In this document: one piece after another, positions 1-10,210 of the stretch
Position numbering within the stretch: position 1 is the stretch's first letter
Layout of the letters: each line of letters begins with the position of its first letter
Assembly: GCA_012845835.1 (NCBI GenBank)
Contig: JABAKD010000019.1
Coordinates: 6,309,494-6,373,493 of the forward strand
Source: Undaria pinnatifida
Lineage: Eukaryota; Sar; Phaeophyceae; Laminariales; Alariaceae
DNA: 64,000 bases
Direction of reading: 5' to 3'
The notes under the pieces: model-generated
Database searches by the model: none
What the model was told of the DNA's origin: nothing
Seen by the model: only the letters and a program-made list of their open reading frames with translations
Position numbers and translations under genes: made by a program

Positions 1-915
1 AAGGAACTGCAACGGCGGGAGACGCATGGCACGCGCGCAGGCCGCATCACGACACTCCTACTACTGTTGTTGTTGCACGCTCTTCCCAGGAAGAACGTTG
101 ATCTAGTACATTACAGTAGTGGATCCTCCAGGAAGGTGGTGGTGTCCCAGAGCAATGTGACCGCCTTATCGGGGGAAGCCGCCTTATTCATCCCAGCCTA
201 CAGAGTAGGGAGTGGTGTGTTAAACCAATGTGACCGCCTTGTAGAGGGAAGCCGCCTTATTCATTGCAGCCTACAGTAGCAGTCCCACAATAAGGTGGTG
301 GCGTGCCAGAGCAGTGTGACCGCCTTATTGAGGGAAGCCGCCTTTTCATTCCAGCCTACAGAGTAAAGAGTGGTGTGTTAAAGCAATGTGACCGCGTTAT
401 AGGGGGAAGCCGCCTTATTCATTCCAGCCTACAGTAGGGGTCCCCCAGTAAGGCGGTGGCGTGCTATAGGGAGCAATATGACCGCATTATAGGGGGAAGC
501 CGCCTTATTCATTCCAGCCTACAGTAGGGGTCCCCCAGTAAGGCGGTGATGTGCTATAAATAGCAATATGACCGCCTCATTGGGGGAAGCCGCCTTATTC
601 ATTCCAGCCTACAGTAGGAGGTCCCCAATAAGGCGGTGGTTTGCTATAGAGAGCAATATGACCGCCTTATTGGGGGAAGCTGCCTTATTCGTTCCAGGTT
701 ATGAGTGCAATTCCTCAGTCGTGTCAAGCGATTTGGACGGCCTTATGTAGGGATACCGCCTTATTCACTCCAGGTTACGAGTGGCGTCACGCGATTTGGA
801 CCGCCTTATATAGGGATACCGCCTTATTCACTCCAGGTGATGAGCGGCGTCAAGCGATTTCGACCCCCTTATATCGGAATACCGCCTTAATTAGACCGCC
901 TTTTATAGGGGGGAC
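1..915. repeat. Tandem array with units of about 71 and 90 bp
   Basis: From about position 150 to 900 the core GACCGCCTTAT...GGGGGAAGCCGCCTTATTC recurs eight or more times, spaced about 71 or 90 bp apart. The longer units also carry GGTCCCCCAGTAAGGCGGTG, whose AAGGCGGT is an inverted echo of ACCGCCTT, so each unit can fold on itself. The last units (about 740-900) are more diverged. Short open frames across the array follow the repeat period and are not gene evidence. The array probably lies in the first intron of the HtrA-like gene. Confidence 0.85.
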
Positions 916-1260
916 CCCTACAGCAGTACCGCACTTCACGTTGCTTTTTTTTGGTCGGGATATCTCAGGTCTCGAAAGAAAAAACAACAGTGGTCGGAGC
1001 ACGAGGATCAAAATTCCGGACGCCACACTCCTACAAGGCCAAAATGAAAAACAACAGACAAATCGAGGGTTCCGGGGTTTCTGAACCTTATCGACAAGAA
1101 GATAATTTTGTTCAACGTTTCTTGTTTCTTCTTTTTTTGGTCAGGGCTCTAGAAAAGGGGAGTGTGTTGCATGGCGTTTGAAAAAAAAAAAAAAAAAAAC
1201 GTGGTCCCCTGGTAAAAACCTCGACATCACTAGCTACTAGTAATATTGTGACCACGGACT
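916..1260. other. No gene seen
   Basis: Unrecognised sequence with a run of about 18 A at 1,181-1,199. No splice-bounded coding segment or known family was noticed. Confidence 0.5.
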
Positions 1261-1282
1261 TGATTATGCGAGTTAATGTGAG

Positions 1283-1328
<46 letters not shown>

Positions 1329-1345
1329 GCAACAACAGCATAGTA
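1261..1345 (-). repeat. Copy of the (GTT)n-linked dispersed element
   Basis: Reading the minus strand: a (GTT)n tract, then CTCACATTAACTCGCATAAT and a GTCCGTGG-like end. The same arrangement recurs at 3,838-3,890, 5,966-6,035, 23,318-23,415 and 34,005-34,090, and in every monomer of the large array at 40-50 kb. The fixed order of a triplet tract followed by a unique core suggests the tract belongs to a mobile element rather than being an independent microsatellite. Confidence 0.7.
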
Positions 1346-2014
1346 GTGTAAGCACGCAACACACATCCTGGGATGGAAACATTTCGCATTGGAAACGCCT
1401 CGTCCAAACCTGTCCACGAACCCACCGGTCAGCGTGTTTCGCATTTTCCCGGCATTCGACAAAACCCAGAGTTTTTCACGCAAAAATGCCGCACCACGCC
1501 TTCGTTCGGTACGTGGTGAAAAATACAGGATTTGCGACAAAAAGGTGCGCTGGCCCAGCGCAACATTTCACCACCTATTTTACGCCCTACTCAAAAGTCA
1601 TTGTTAAGGAACGGCCTTGAAAGGGCTGCAATTATCTGATTTGGTAGGTAATTTTATAGCTAATGTTCAAGGACGTCAGCCGTGAGTTTGACGAATTTCA
1701 GGTCAATACTCATCTTTGCAAGCTGCGTTGTTGGTACTCGTAATATACTAGATGAGTGAGTTTTTATTTGGAGGTGTCTTATTTTTTGTCCACTATAATG
1801 GTAAGTATTGGCATTTATACTTTAGGTGGAGAATTTTGTGGTAATTGGCCGTTTTCGTATGATATGTTGGCGTTATCTATTCGGGGTAGTCAAGAAATGA
1901 AACCGAGGCATTCGCCTCGGCCCTCAGAAGTCATCCGGGGCTCTGGTGGAATCTAATAAAGCTACGCCTCTCCTGAGGCTAAGAAAGTGAGTACTCTCCA
2001 AGGACCTGCTCAAT
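1346..2014. other. No gene seen; fragment of dispersed repeat R1
   Basis: At about 1,680-1,730 there is a diverged piece of family R1 (CGTGAGTTTGACGAA...CATCTTTGCAAGCTG). Nothing else was recognised. Confidence 0.45.
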
Positions 2015-2775
2015 AGGCAGACCTGCAGGGGACGCTCTGTGTCCCCGCCCTACACCCTTACATCATCCCACGGTAGATAGGGGGTGTGCCTTCTTCTGGC
2101 GGTTTGAGCTCCTCAAGCGAGGGACTACCGGTTAGTCTGATACTGTGTTCCCGCCCTATACCCTTACATGATCCCACGGTAGGAAGGGGGTGTACCTTTT
2201 TCTGGCAGTCTGAGCTCCTCAAGCAAGGAACTACCGGTTGGTCTGATACTGTGTCCCCGCCCTATACCCTAACATCATCCCACGGTAGGTAGGGGGTGTA
2301 CCTTTTTCTGGCGATCTGAGCTCATCAAGCGAGGAACTACCGGTTAGTCTGATACTTCGACGGGCTCGTTTGTTTTCGGACTGGCCGGCGCACAGGCACA
2401 TCAGAAGTGTTGGTCGGATTGCTCGAACGAACGCCTTCGACGTATCGTTTCGGGTGAAATATTCAGCTCCTCAGACAGCTTCGGAGCTCAGAAACTTCCG
2501 ATGCACCCCTATTACGGAGATCTGTAAATGCCTTATCATGTTGCAAAAAATTCACCGGAAATTTCTCATAATTTTCGCAATATCTCGGCCAGAACATCAT
2601 ATTCTTTACTTTTTATGTTAGCGCCGTGACCGTAAGGCCTATCTATGCGAACAATCATCCGAGCTATCGTTTACCGTTATCGACGAAGAATTGACATAGT
2701 TATGACCCCATAGGCATTAAATGACCCCTGTTAGCAATGGATCTCCGTAATAGTTACTACCCGTGGGATGACTCG
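2015..2775. repeat. Three tandem units of about 106 bp plus a TIR-bounded segment
   Basis: The unit CCCGCCCTATACCC...CATCCCACGGTAGG...GAGCTCCTCAAGCGAGGAACTACCGGTTAGTCTGATAC occurs three times; its end lies near 2,143, 2,250 and 2,355. The right boundary CCGTGGGATGACTC (about 2,762-2,773) is the inverted form of the CATCCCACGG motif within the units. The same inverted motif bounds the element at 15,278-15,535, so this is probably a larger relative in which the left end was amplified in tandem. Confidence 0.65.
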
Positions 2776-2859
2776 GTTGTTACTGGTTATTTTGCGTTCT
2801 TACACGGAACGCAAGGTCGATTTCGCGCCTGGGAGCCCTCCCCCCCCCCGCCCCCGGGG

Positions 2860-3260
2860 GAAGTGGCTTTATAAATTGTGCACGGAATGACGGAGAAATC
2901 GCGCCCATTAAACTCGCGTGTACGCACAGTAGTTCGACGCGAGTCGACGAGGGGCAGAAACACATGAAGTCAACTATAAATAAGGAGAAAAGCGAAGGCA
3001 CGAACCGTACAAGCAGCGCGGAGGGGGGAGGAGTGTGCCTGCGATGTGACCCCGCCCGGACGGATCTGAGAGCGTGGTGTGCACAATTCGACGCTGAGTC
3101 GACGAGGGAAGAAAATGCTGAACTCTTCTCGCGATATACATGAAGACACGCATCGTAGTGGGGTGCGGGCGTGGGGGGGGGGAAGTGCCTGCTATCGTAT
3201 CGACCCCGGATCTGAATTACGAAAGGGAGGAGCAGGAGAAAATAAAAAGTAGTGCAGATT
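2860..3260 (-). repeat. Two adjacent copies of a ~200-bp dispersed repeat (family C)
   Basis: Two copies (about 2,860-3,070 and 3,085-3,260) share GAGTCGACGAGGG-AGAAA, TCGCGA, a purine-rich GGGGGGAGG stretch and CCCGGATCTGA. Further copies are at 3,690-3,835, 15,080-15,250 and 18,880-19,030; the last two are in the opposite orientation and start beside T-rich tracts. The size, T/A-rich end and dispersal look SINE-like, but I found no clear pol III boxes. Confidence 0.65.
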
Positions 3261-3689
3261 GGATGAGAGAAAGTCGCCTGTTCGTGTGTCACAGCAGTCT
3301 TCTTGCGCTTGGTTTGGCGCTCAGTATCTTGTTGCATAACAGGTACATACAGCAGTACCTGGTACATACGGATGCACATTCTACAGCTAAAGTATCAGAA
3401 AAAAAAAAAACAGTTGTACGAATACCAGGCACGTATTTGTATCATACGAGCGGGAGATACTATCGGCGAACTCCATTCGGAAGATACTTCAGTAGCAATA
3501 GTTAAATGCTTGATACGAGTCGCTCATACGCGTCATGTATACGCCGATCGTTGGAGCAACACGCATAATAACACTTGGCTAAAAAGGAATATAATTACAC
3601 AAATCTGAGTTCGATTTCCACGGTGGTGAGATTTGACTTTACTTGCAAAAATGCAAAAAAAGGATCAACTGCTGGGAGCGCCTAGCAGC
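3261..3689. other. No gene seen
   Basis: Unrecognised sequence with an A-run near 3,400. Open frames here are short and overlap repeats. Confidence 0.4.
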
Positions 3690-3890
3690 GTGGGTACGCA
3701 CAATTCGGCGCCAGTCGACGAGGGAAGAAAAATGAAAGGCACATACCGTGGTGGGGAGGGGGAAGGAGGGTCCGGTATGCGACCCCCCGGATCTGAGTTA
3801 CTACTGGGAAGGAGGGCGAGAGTAGTGCGAGGATCCCGTGGACTTGATTATGCGAGTTAATGAGAGAACAACAACATCAACAACAACAAA
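3690..3890 (-). repeat. Family C copy joined to a (GTT)n-linked element
   Basis: A family C copy (GTCGACGAGGGAAG... to about 3,835) is followed directly by the minus-strand (GTT)n-linked element (GACTTGATTATGCGAGTTAATG, then AAC triplets) at 3,838-3,890. The abutment suggests nested or neighbouring insertions. Confidence 0.6.
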
Positions 3891-4404
3891 TGGGATGGGA
3901 AAAAAAAACAATAATTTGAGTAGCGACTAGGGAGGGCGTGCGAGAGTAGTGCGGGGATAACAAATGGGATGAAAAAATAGATAAAAAAATAAAATAAATA
4001 CAAGTAGCTAGTTTTTCGTTGAAATTGGCTGTATCCACCACGTTTCTAGATGCAAAATACTTGGAATTTCAGTAGATTTCGTTTCTGATCGTACAAAGCA
4101 CTCGAGATATAAAATCGTAGTGCTAACGAAAATTACATTTACTACCTGGTACTATGTGTGGGGCGGCACAAAACGACAACATAGAACTGGGAGGGAGGGA
4201 TGCACCGCACGCAGCGAGGAGATATGCCCCGCCACTAGGAAGACATCTCAAACAAAGCAAGGAACAAAGGAGATGCAAGCCGGAACGCACAACGCAGTGA
4301 AGCGTTGGTTGGTTGTGATTGTTGCTTCTATTATTACCGTAATTCGTACTTTCCCATTCCTTACTTGTGGTTGTTATTGTTGTTGCTGCTGTTGTTCCTG
4401 TTTT
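3891..4404. other. No gene seen
   Basis: A/T-rich stretch at 3,960-4,010 and a (TTG)n-like stretch at 4,370-4,400, otherwise unrecognised. The ORF crossing 4,120-4,605 runs into the SINE and is not supported. Confidence 0.4.
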
Positions 4405-4750
4405 TTTTTTTGTTTTCCTAATAATCATAAGTTTTTACTCTCCACCAGCTCACAACTCGTAGCAAGAGGTGATACCCTCAGCGACCTCCTGGACAAGCCG
4501 TGCTTACAGGTGTCTTCCCTTCTCCCCCCCGGTACATGTCCTCGTTTCTATCGCGCATACATGGGTAGTTCAGCGTTCCCACGTTCCCACTTGCCAGCTT
4601 GTTAGCTCGTCGATTTTCATCTGGATTTTTTGTTGCTAACTCACTCCTCTCGCGCTTTCCGCTCCTCATTTTTTACGCGAGAAAAAGTTCCTACGACGAC
4701 GAAGACAAGCGAGCATGCACTCGGGAAGATTCCGAACCCGGGAATAATAT
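4405..4750 (-). mobile_element. tRNA-derived SINE, diverged copy
   Basis: On the minus strand this has a B-box-like GGGTTCGGAATC near 4,725-4,737, then the family body (GCGCGAGAG...GAGTTAGCAACA...ATGCGCGATAGAAA...ACCTGTAAGCACGGCTTGTCC) and an A-rich end (T-run on the plus strand at 4,402-4,412). The body matches other copies at 16,372-16,660 and 22,083-22,402. The head is more decayed than in those copies. Confidence 0.7.
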
Positions 4751-5324
4751 TGATTTTTGAGTTAGAGACGGGGTTCACCTAATACTCTGCACGGGACGGC
4801 TGCTCTGTTGTGAATGTGTATATCACACATACGTACGTCCCGGAAAATATACCGGTATACCAAGGGTACTCGCTTGTACTTACAATGACAGTGAAACAGC
4901 AGCAGGCATGTACGGGATCAGGCAGGGTTTTGTTTGTTGCATTTCTTGTTACCTCATGTCTTCTCATCATTTGTTACGCGTGGCATGTTTGTACATGCTT
5001 GGACCTATTAAATGTGTAGATTGTATTTTATGTACATTCTATAGACTATACATGTACGGGATGACAGGGAGGGCGGGGAGAATACCACACGTACGTATTG
5101 GAGTTTACCGTATGCGCGCCGCGTGCCGTATGCATTCCGCATGGATCTCAGCGGGGCGTGTGTTGGTGAGCCAGCAAGCACCATCACCAGCATGCGGTAA
5201 GTCTTTTGAGACGAGTCAACAAGAAGGTAGGTGCAAAAAGCAAACATAAAGAACTACTAATTGTACACCGGGTACCCGTGGTTCGTACATTCGAGTACAC
5301 ATGCATTACGACGTATAAAAATAA
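4751..5324. other. No gene seen
   Basis: Unrecognised sequence rich in TACGTAC-type words. No coding evidence. Confidence 0.4.
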
Positions 5325-5405
5325 AAGTACACTCCAGCCGTGAGATCGAAGATTTCGTCGAAACTCGTATTTGCAAGCTGTGTGTGATACTCCGATCGCG
5401 CGTAC
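5325..5405 (-). repeat. Dispersed repeat R1 (reverse copy)
   Basis: Contains the R1 core: ACTCCAGCCGTGAGATCGAAGATTTCGTCGAAACTC, TTTGCAAGCTGTGTGTGATACTCCGATCGCGCGTA. It is preceded by an A/T-rich AAAATAAAAGTA end. Better copies are at 14,155-14,298, 16,220-16,360 and 25,395-25,540. Confidence 0.8.
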
Positions 5406-5699
5406 TACTGACTGACTGTGTGTATGAGTGCACATACATTTGTATCATAAATACATAAATGTTGTCGATGTGATGGGATATGACGCACGAATACCGGTAT
5501 CTAATGTACAAGCCTGCACCAGAACAACCACACGCTTGGTGCAGCATAGCTATCATACCGTGGTGCAGCAGAGCAGAGTACGTCCGTCCGCAGCTCGGCC
5601 TACCTAGATACGCTATATATTTATTTGCGGTGTGGGTCCATCGCGTTCGGTTGTTGATTTTTAGTATACTATTTTAGCCCTCCCCCCCGTTTACTACGC

Positions 5700-5800
5700 A
5701 CGGTGCTCCATGTCGAAAGGGATGCGTGGTCAGTGGTCGAACGACTAAAGGCAAGCAAGGAGCAATAAATGAGCACGCCCCTCACCCCCCCCTCGTCTAC
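5700..5800 (+). repeat. Dispersed repeat B (ends in AATGAG..C-run)
   Basis: The pattern CGAAAGGGATGCGTGGTCAGTGGTCGAACGACTAA..GCAAGCA..AATGAG followed by a C-rich tract matches copies at 36,410-36,485, 39,175-39,240, 51,545-51,620 and, reversed, 63,945-64,000. The C-rich end is a constant feature of the family. What mobilises it is not visible. Confidence 0.7.
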
Positions 5801-5965
5801 TCGTATGACATTGACAAGAGTGTAACAACAACAGCAGTGAACACACGCCCCCCCCGCCCCCCCCCAACGCGCGCTTATCTTCCTCGCCCCCGAAACTGTG
5901 TTTCCAACCTGGGATGGAGCACGCCTGGCGAAAATACTCCGGATACAACAAGCAGAAGGCACGGA

Positions 5966-5968
5966 GAG

Positions 5969-6006
<38 letters not shown>

Positions 6007-6045
6007 CTCACATTAACTCGTATCATGGGTTGTAGTATGTACCGT
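5966..6045 (+). repeat. (GTT)n tract and linked element
   Basis: About 14 consecutive GTT units are followed by CTCACATTAACTCGTATCATGGG, the same order as the other (GTT)n-linked elements. Only the first part of the element is present. Confidence 0.75.
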
Positions 6046-6514
6046 CCGTCCTGGTCATCTGCTGCTGTTCAGAAAATGTTGTTCGCATTCCATCATGAAC
6101 TGATTGATATATGAGCACTGCTGTAGTAGCACAGGACGTACGGTGTGGGGGACAAACCACTTGGGTTTAGTGCGGGATCATTTCTGCAGAAGTAATGCAC
6201 CTCTGACCTGGTAGAAGTTGATCTTTTTGACCACAGAGCAAAACCGTTCCTAGTCTAATTTCAAGAAGTTTACCGCCTGTTGCAGTTCATGGTCGCACCT
6301 CTTCAGCCCTTTGTGATGCGCCGGTCTGCGGGCCGTACCGAGAGGGTGAGAGCTACCGGAAAAGTTATACGAAAAAAACAAAAAAAAAACACCAGGTACA
6401 AAAAAAGCGTTTTTTTGCAACAACTAAAATCTACGTGGTTTTTTCTTGCAGCAAGCAGGAAGCAGCAGCAGCGAAGTCCTCCACTAACACTGCTGCAACA
6501 CTGCGTTGCCGTAC
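6046..6514 (-). other. Start of intron 1 of the HtrA-like gene
   Basis: On the minus strand the intron begins GTACGG at 6,514-6,513, directly after the HtrA-like exon. No acceptor joined to a recognisable next HtrA exon was found between here and position 1, so this intron is at least about 6.5 kb if the gene is intact. The remainder of the intron is described in the entries for 1-6,045. Confidence 0.6.
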
Positions 6515-6791
6515 CTGAAGTGACGACGTGGCGGTTAGTGAGGATGATGCCTCGAGCCTTGTCCACCACGAAGCCTGTGGCGTGCGAGTAGCTCGCCCTG
6601 TCTCCGTCGAAAGCACTGCACAGGCATACGCGAATGACCACGATTGCTGGAACGACCTTCTTTAGTGATTCTTCCCATTTTCCTGCATCACTGCTGTTGA
6701 ACGACGAGCTACCACTGCTGCCGTAAAGGTCCGGAGGGACGACTGGAACCCGAGGCAGGGCGGCGCCGTTCGCTGATGGAGAGAAGGTCAT
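6515..6791 (-). CDS. DegP7/Nma111-type HtrA serine protease, 5' coding exon (partial)
   Basis: The exon encodes 92 full codons plus one base. The residues KWEESLKKVVPAIVVIRV, ATGFVVDKARGIILTNRHVV and the following TSG match the start of the protease domain in the large HtrA proteases of the yeast Nma111 / plant Deg7 family. His88 in TNRHVV would be the catalytic triad histidine; the Asp and Ser would be in later exons. Residues 1-37 are a Gly/Ser/Pro-rich leader with no evident signal peptide. The first ATG in frame is at 6,791. The exon ends TTCAG before GTACGG, a good donor in phase 1, at the point where homologues continue past HVVxxG. Family members are ATP-independent serine proteases, often nuclear or organellar. 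Later exons are not in the window. Confidence 0.9.
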
Positions 6792-7096
6792 GACAGGCAA
6801 CGTTGTGCGTTAAAAAAAAACGGAAGAAACCGCCGTGGGGGCGGGTTGCTTGTTTGTCAAGGTGCGGGTGTGAGGGGTGGGTTAGGTCAAGGAGGTGGAG
6901 ATGCGGTGGAATCAAAATGTCGAATATCTTGCAAGGAGTTGTATAGCATTAGAAGCGTGTCCTAAACGGGGTTTTTCGGGTGCCCTTTGCTCCTGCCTGC
7001 CTGCCTCTGGGTTGCTCGAGGTTACCCTCCGCCCAGCTGCAGTCACCATATCTACGGAGGAAAAAAATCGGCGGTGTACGGACCTCGTGCGAGGTG
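6792..7096. promoter_or_regulatory. Bidirectional promoter region between HtrA-like gene and MRPL13
   Basis: The two start codons are 305 bp apart and point away from each other, so both 5' UTRs and core promoters probably lie here. The segment has a GC-box-like GGGGGCGGG at about 6,838-6,846 and no obvious TATA box for either gene. It is one of the few places near these genes without a recognisable dispersed repeat. The promoter assignment is inferred from layout. Confidence 0.55.
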
Positions 7097-7165
7097 ATGG
7101 CGACGACGCTGAACAAAATCATCAATCACAAGGCGGCGTGGCATCTCGTCGACGCGAGAGGGCAG
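7097..7165 (+). CDS. MRPL13: Mitochondrial ribosomal protein L13, exon 1
   Basis: MRPL13 is a protein of the mitochondrial large ribosomal subunit (bacterial uL13 family). Exon 1 encodes residues 1-23, starting MATTLNKII and ending WHLVDARGQ, the usual N-terminal L13 motif. ATG 7,097 is the first in frame; the upstream frame has no earlier Met. The exon ends in phase 0 at CAG and is followed by GCAAGT, the consensus for GC-AG introns. Joined to exons at 14,708, 39,277 and 52,422 it gives a complete 172-residue L13 with no stop or frameshift. There is no obvious cleavable presequence. The bacterial-type sequence in a nuclear spliced gene suggests the mitochondrial protein; a plastid role is less likely. 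Confidence 0.93.
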
Positions 7166-7599
7166 GCAAGTAGCCTGCCATTGTTTTCGTTAATACCTGT
7201 GATTGGTGAACAAAACTCGTACGGGCATAGCTAACAATCGATGTGGGGAGTGAGCGGAGCAGTGTTGACCTCTGTGCAGTACCGTTGTGGCTCTCGTCCA
7301 GCTATCCGACCTTCTTCAACGGCGCAGCATTCTCTTGCTCAAATCTCCACGTATTCTTCTCGCGGCGATTTGATCATCGTCAGCTTTTCGTCAACTACTC
7401 AGTACGATTATAAGTACATGACAAGTAAGAAACAGCAAACCTGACCCAGGCTGGATTTCTTATTTCGGAACGGGTGCGCTGTTCACTAAATTCGGTGCAG
7501 CGCAGCGGCTCCCTGATTAATTATGCCATATTCCTGTAGCCTTTTTTGTTGCATATTTCTTATTAGAGTAGGTTTCCTGTACTACAGCGCAGTAGTATA

Positions 7600-8600
7600 C
7601 TACCGGCCTCTCATAGCCGTAAAAATGAGCCCCATAAGAAAATCAGCCTGATATGGGCGGTGCCCGAGACAGGCTCTTCTCTTATGTGGTGTGGACGCGT
7701 GGAGGACACACCGAGATGGGTCGTCATCTCGGGTCAGCACGGAACGGGGTCTGGGAGACCTTTGTTGACCTTGAACTTGTGTGTAATGAGGCGGAACTAT
7801 CTTGGGCAAAGGGACCTGGTATCCCCACTGAGATTACGAAAAGCTACTAGTAGGTGCACCTCTTTGCAATCCTAGAGCTGCAGCGCTAGTTGCACGCCAC
7901 ACGATTACGGTTGGCGCGTATGCGCTCACGGCCATCGGGCCGGATCATGTCCCAACCCAACCGAAAAGCCTATGCCCTAACCTAGCCCCAAAATTTTAGC
8001 TGGTGGGATAGGGGTGTGCTTTTGGTTGGCCAATCAAAATGCAGGTGTGGTCTAATGAGGTTGGTCCGACAACTCCTTTAATCCAACACTACTACATGTA
8101 GAACTCTGATGATAGCGTGATAGCGTGTGGCTTGCTACTAAGTACTGCAGCTCTAAAATTGCAAGGAAGTATCGTCAAAATCTGAGCGTGATGTTTTTCA
8201 GGGGCCTACGTAAAAAAATCGGGAGTGGTTTCACTTGAAGGCAACGCGGAACACGCCATTTCTCAAAATATACGAATGTAGTTGTCGCTATGTAGGATAT
8301 ACCAGTAGTATACCGCACAGAACCTCGCGCAGTTGGATATTTTTAACTGTCGCCAAGTTGTGTGCGCAATTCGCTGCTGGGGATCGGCGGCCGCAGGTCT
8401 GCGGCAGTAAAGTAGCCTTAGGCCAATTCTTATACAGTCGCATCCGTCAGTCGGATAACGCCCATTTCAGGTTGAAACCACATCCGGCTTACTTGTCTAA
8501 CACAGCAGTCGGAATAGTTCTTTTGCAACTACTCCGTAAAACTTTTTCGGCTTAGCAATCCAACTCGCCCTTTTCGACTCAAGACCAAATCGGGCTTCTC
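7600..8600. other. Intronic stretch, no gene seen
   Basis: Unrecognised sequence. The CAGCCTGAGATTT/ATCAGCCTGATATG-type wording near 7,640 faintly resembles the tandem repeat at 12.48-13.0 kb. Confidence 0.35.
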
Positions 8601-8664
8601 ACACGCACGGTCGAAAGAGAGCTTTTACAACTCGAAAAGTTGTCGACTGGGCAACGACTGAGCC

Positions 8665-8726
8665 GTCCGACTCGCACACATCCAGTCGAACATGCTCGTC
8701 GATTCGACTGGATGTGCGAGTCGGAC
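8665..8726. repeat. Near-perfect hairpin
   Basis: Left arm 8,665-8,690 (GTCCGACTCGCACACATCC...) and right arm 8,703-8,726 (...GGATGTGCGAGTCGGAC) are complementary over 24 bp with a 2-nt bulge, around a 12-nt loop. The surroundings (8,560-9,060 and 9,780-9,870) are rich in TCGAC words. No tRNA or known structured RNA was recognised. Confidence 0.75.
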
Positions 8727-9024
8727 TACTAATTCGAAAACGTTTTTGAAACCGTCGTATCGTCCATCCCACCATAAAACACACGTCCGTACACCAGGTA
8801 CCACACAGCAGTATCATACAACAGCACCGACGCTGGCTTGGCTGCTATCACTGCTGCTGCTCCTCGCCCTACATAGCACGTTCCTAGCTCCGCCGGCCAG
8901 CAGCGTGTATCATCATACGACGGCAGCAGCGCACGGTATCGATGGCATTTCGCCAACGACTGCTACGCTTGCTGTAGCTTTGTCGGCTCTCGGCTTAATG
9001 CAACGCCACAAACGTAGCACTTGA
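8692..9024 (+). CDS. Uncharacterised 110-codon ORF (doubtful)
   Basis: The open frame contains a hydrophobic stretch near residues 50-72 (LAWLLSLLLLLALHSTF) that could be a membrane segment. It overlaps the hairpin at its start, lies inside an MRPL13 intron, and matches no family I recognise. It may be chance; I list it only because of the hydrophobic block. Confidence 0.12.
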   Translation: MLVDSTGCASRTTNSKTFLKPSYRPSHHKTHVRTPGTTQQYHTTAPTLAWLLSLLLLLALHSTFLAPPASSVYHHTTAAAHGIDGISPTTATLAVALSALGLMQRHKRST

Positions 9025-9164
9025 CGTTTCGACTCAACCAAGCATCGAGGGCCAGCAGAGGGATGGCCAAATGTTTGCTGCATGTTCTCGACGTAGCAAC
9101 TGACACGCGCGCACTGAGGCAGCTTCTGCTACTACATGCATGAAACCAAAATATAATACACGCG

Positions 9165-9250
9165 ATCGGAGTATCACACACAGCTTGCAAAGATGAGTTT
9201 CGACAAAATCTTCGATCTCACAGCGGCTGGAGTGTATTTTTATTTTTGTA
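9165..9250 (+). repeat. Dispersed repeat R1
   Basis: ACACGCGATCGGAGTATCACACACAGCTTGCAAAGATGAGTTTCGACAAAATCTTCGATCTCACAGC-GGCTGGAGTGTATTTTTATTTTT matches the R1 consensus, including the T-rich end. Confidence 0.85.
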
Positions 9251-9944
9251 ATATCTACCTGGTAGATCCGAGGCTCGCAGACCGACCGGTCTTCGTGGGT
9301 ATATATAGTGATCGTGGAGAGACTTGCTGGCGGTATTCTAGGCGTGAAACACGGCGTCGCTGCCGTCTCGTCATTCAATTCCTCGAATGCTATTATAATA
9401 ATGCTGCCACTTGTTGCTGTAGACCACTCTCGTCTGGTCGATGGAATATTAGTAGTACGCGATCGCACTGAACAAAGAATTTGGTACTTGAGAATTTCAG
9501 GCTCAATCGAGTTAAGACGAAAATATAAACATAAAATTCCTGGTGTGGCCTTTTCGTCTGATTGCTGGTCGCTCATTCGCCGGAAATCGTACATAAAGTA
9601 ACCGTCACGCGGCTTTCGGTTAAGTCCAACGCCGCCAACCCGCTTGGACCAGGGTCGTTGCGCGTGAAGCACGCGTTGCTCGCGGAGAACATAGAAGCAC
9701 AGCGCGTTCACCCGGCTTTCGACTGCCACACAGCAGTACTCCTTCATACCAACCGCCTCCCCGAAGAGCACCAAACTATGAAATCGGCTCGACTGACGAT
9801 ATGAAGGAGGCCCAGAAGAATCCAGTCGAGCAAAAGACTAGTCGGAAAAGGCCCTTGTCGACTCATGGGTCTGATTATATCATAATTGGCCTTACGGTGT
9901 TCTCAACCCACAAATCTGTCAGTTGAAGTCCCGAAAATATTCCG

Positions 9945-10210
9945 ATTTTAAAGGTGGTCCGCAGTTTTTTTGGTCAGATTTTCCGAAACGCGAGGAGGAG
10001 TCGCGCTCCGATTGGAGCCTCAGCCTGGGTTAGAGTTAGCGTTAGGGATATAGGGTTGAGGTTGAAACAACGCCCTCTCGTGATTTGTAAAAAAGAAAAC
10101 ACCAAAAACACCGAAAATAGTCTGGAAAACCCTTTTAAAGTGGACTGTATTTGGGAGTTCATTTGTTGTGGTTTGTGTGCTAAACCCGGTGTGAAAGCGC
10201 CTCGTTAGCG
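9945..10210 (+). repeat. Repeat T with telomere-like core
   Basis: GGTGGTCCGCA...TTTTCCGAAACGCG...GTCGCGCTC, then GGTTAGAGTTAGCGTTAGGG, then CGCCCTCTCGTGATTTG, AAAACACC and a GGACTGTATTTGG end. The same order occurs at 22,765-23,095 and, reversed, at 15,595-15,880 and 17,385-17,550. All four contain degenerate TTAGGG/TTGGGG-type units at the same internal place, so the telomere-like tract is part of the element rather than a mark of a chromosome end. Confidence 0.8.

Noticed and set aside
2780-3379. 199-codon minus-strand ORF
   Set aside because: It lies over two family C repeat copies and homopolymer C runs, with no similarity to a known protein.
1-6514. Further exons of the HtrA-like protease
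   Set aside because: I looked for the expected next block (catalytic Asp region, VHDFGF-type) on the minus strand and found none.
6980-7096. An N-terminal targeting extension of MRPL13 read in frame from 6,980
   Set aside because: The frame is open, but its first codon is GTG and no ATG precedes 7,097, so the extension would need a non-ATG start.
9034-9774. 246-codon minus-strand ORF
   Set aside because: It reads through a dispersed R1 copy and shows no recognisable domain; a frame of this length is possible by chance in 64 kb.
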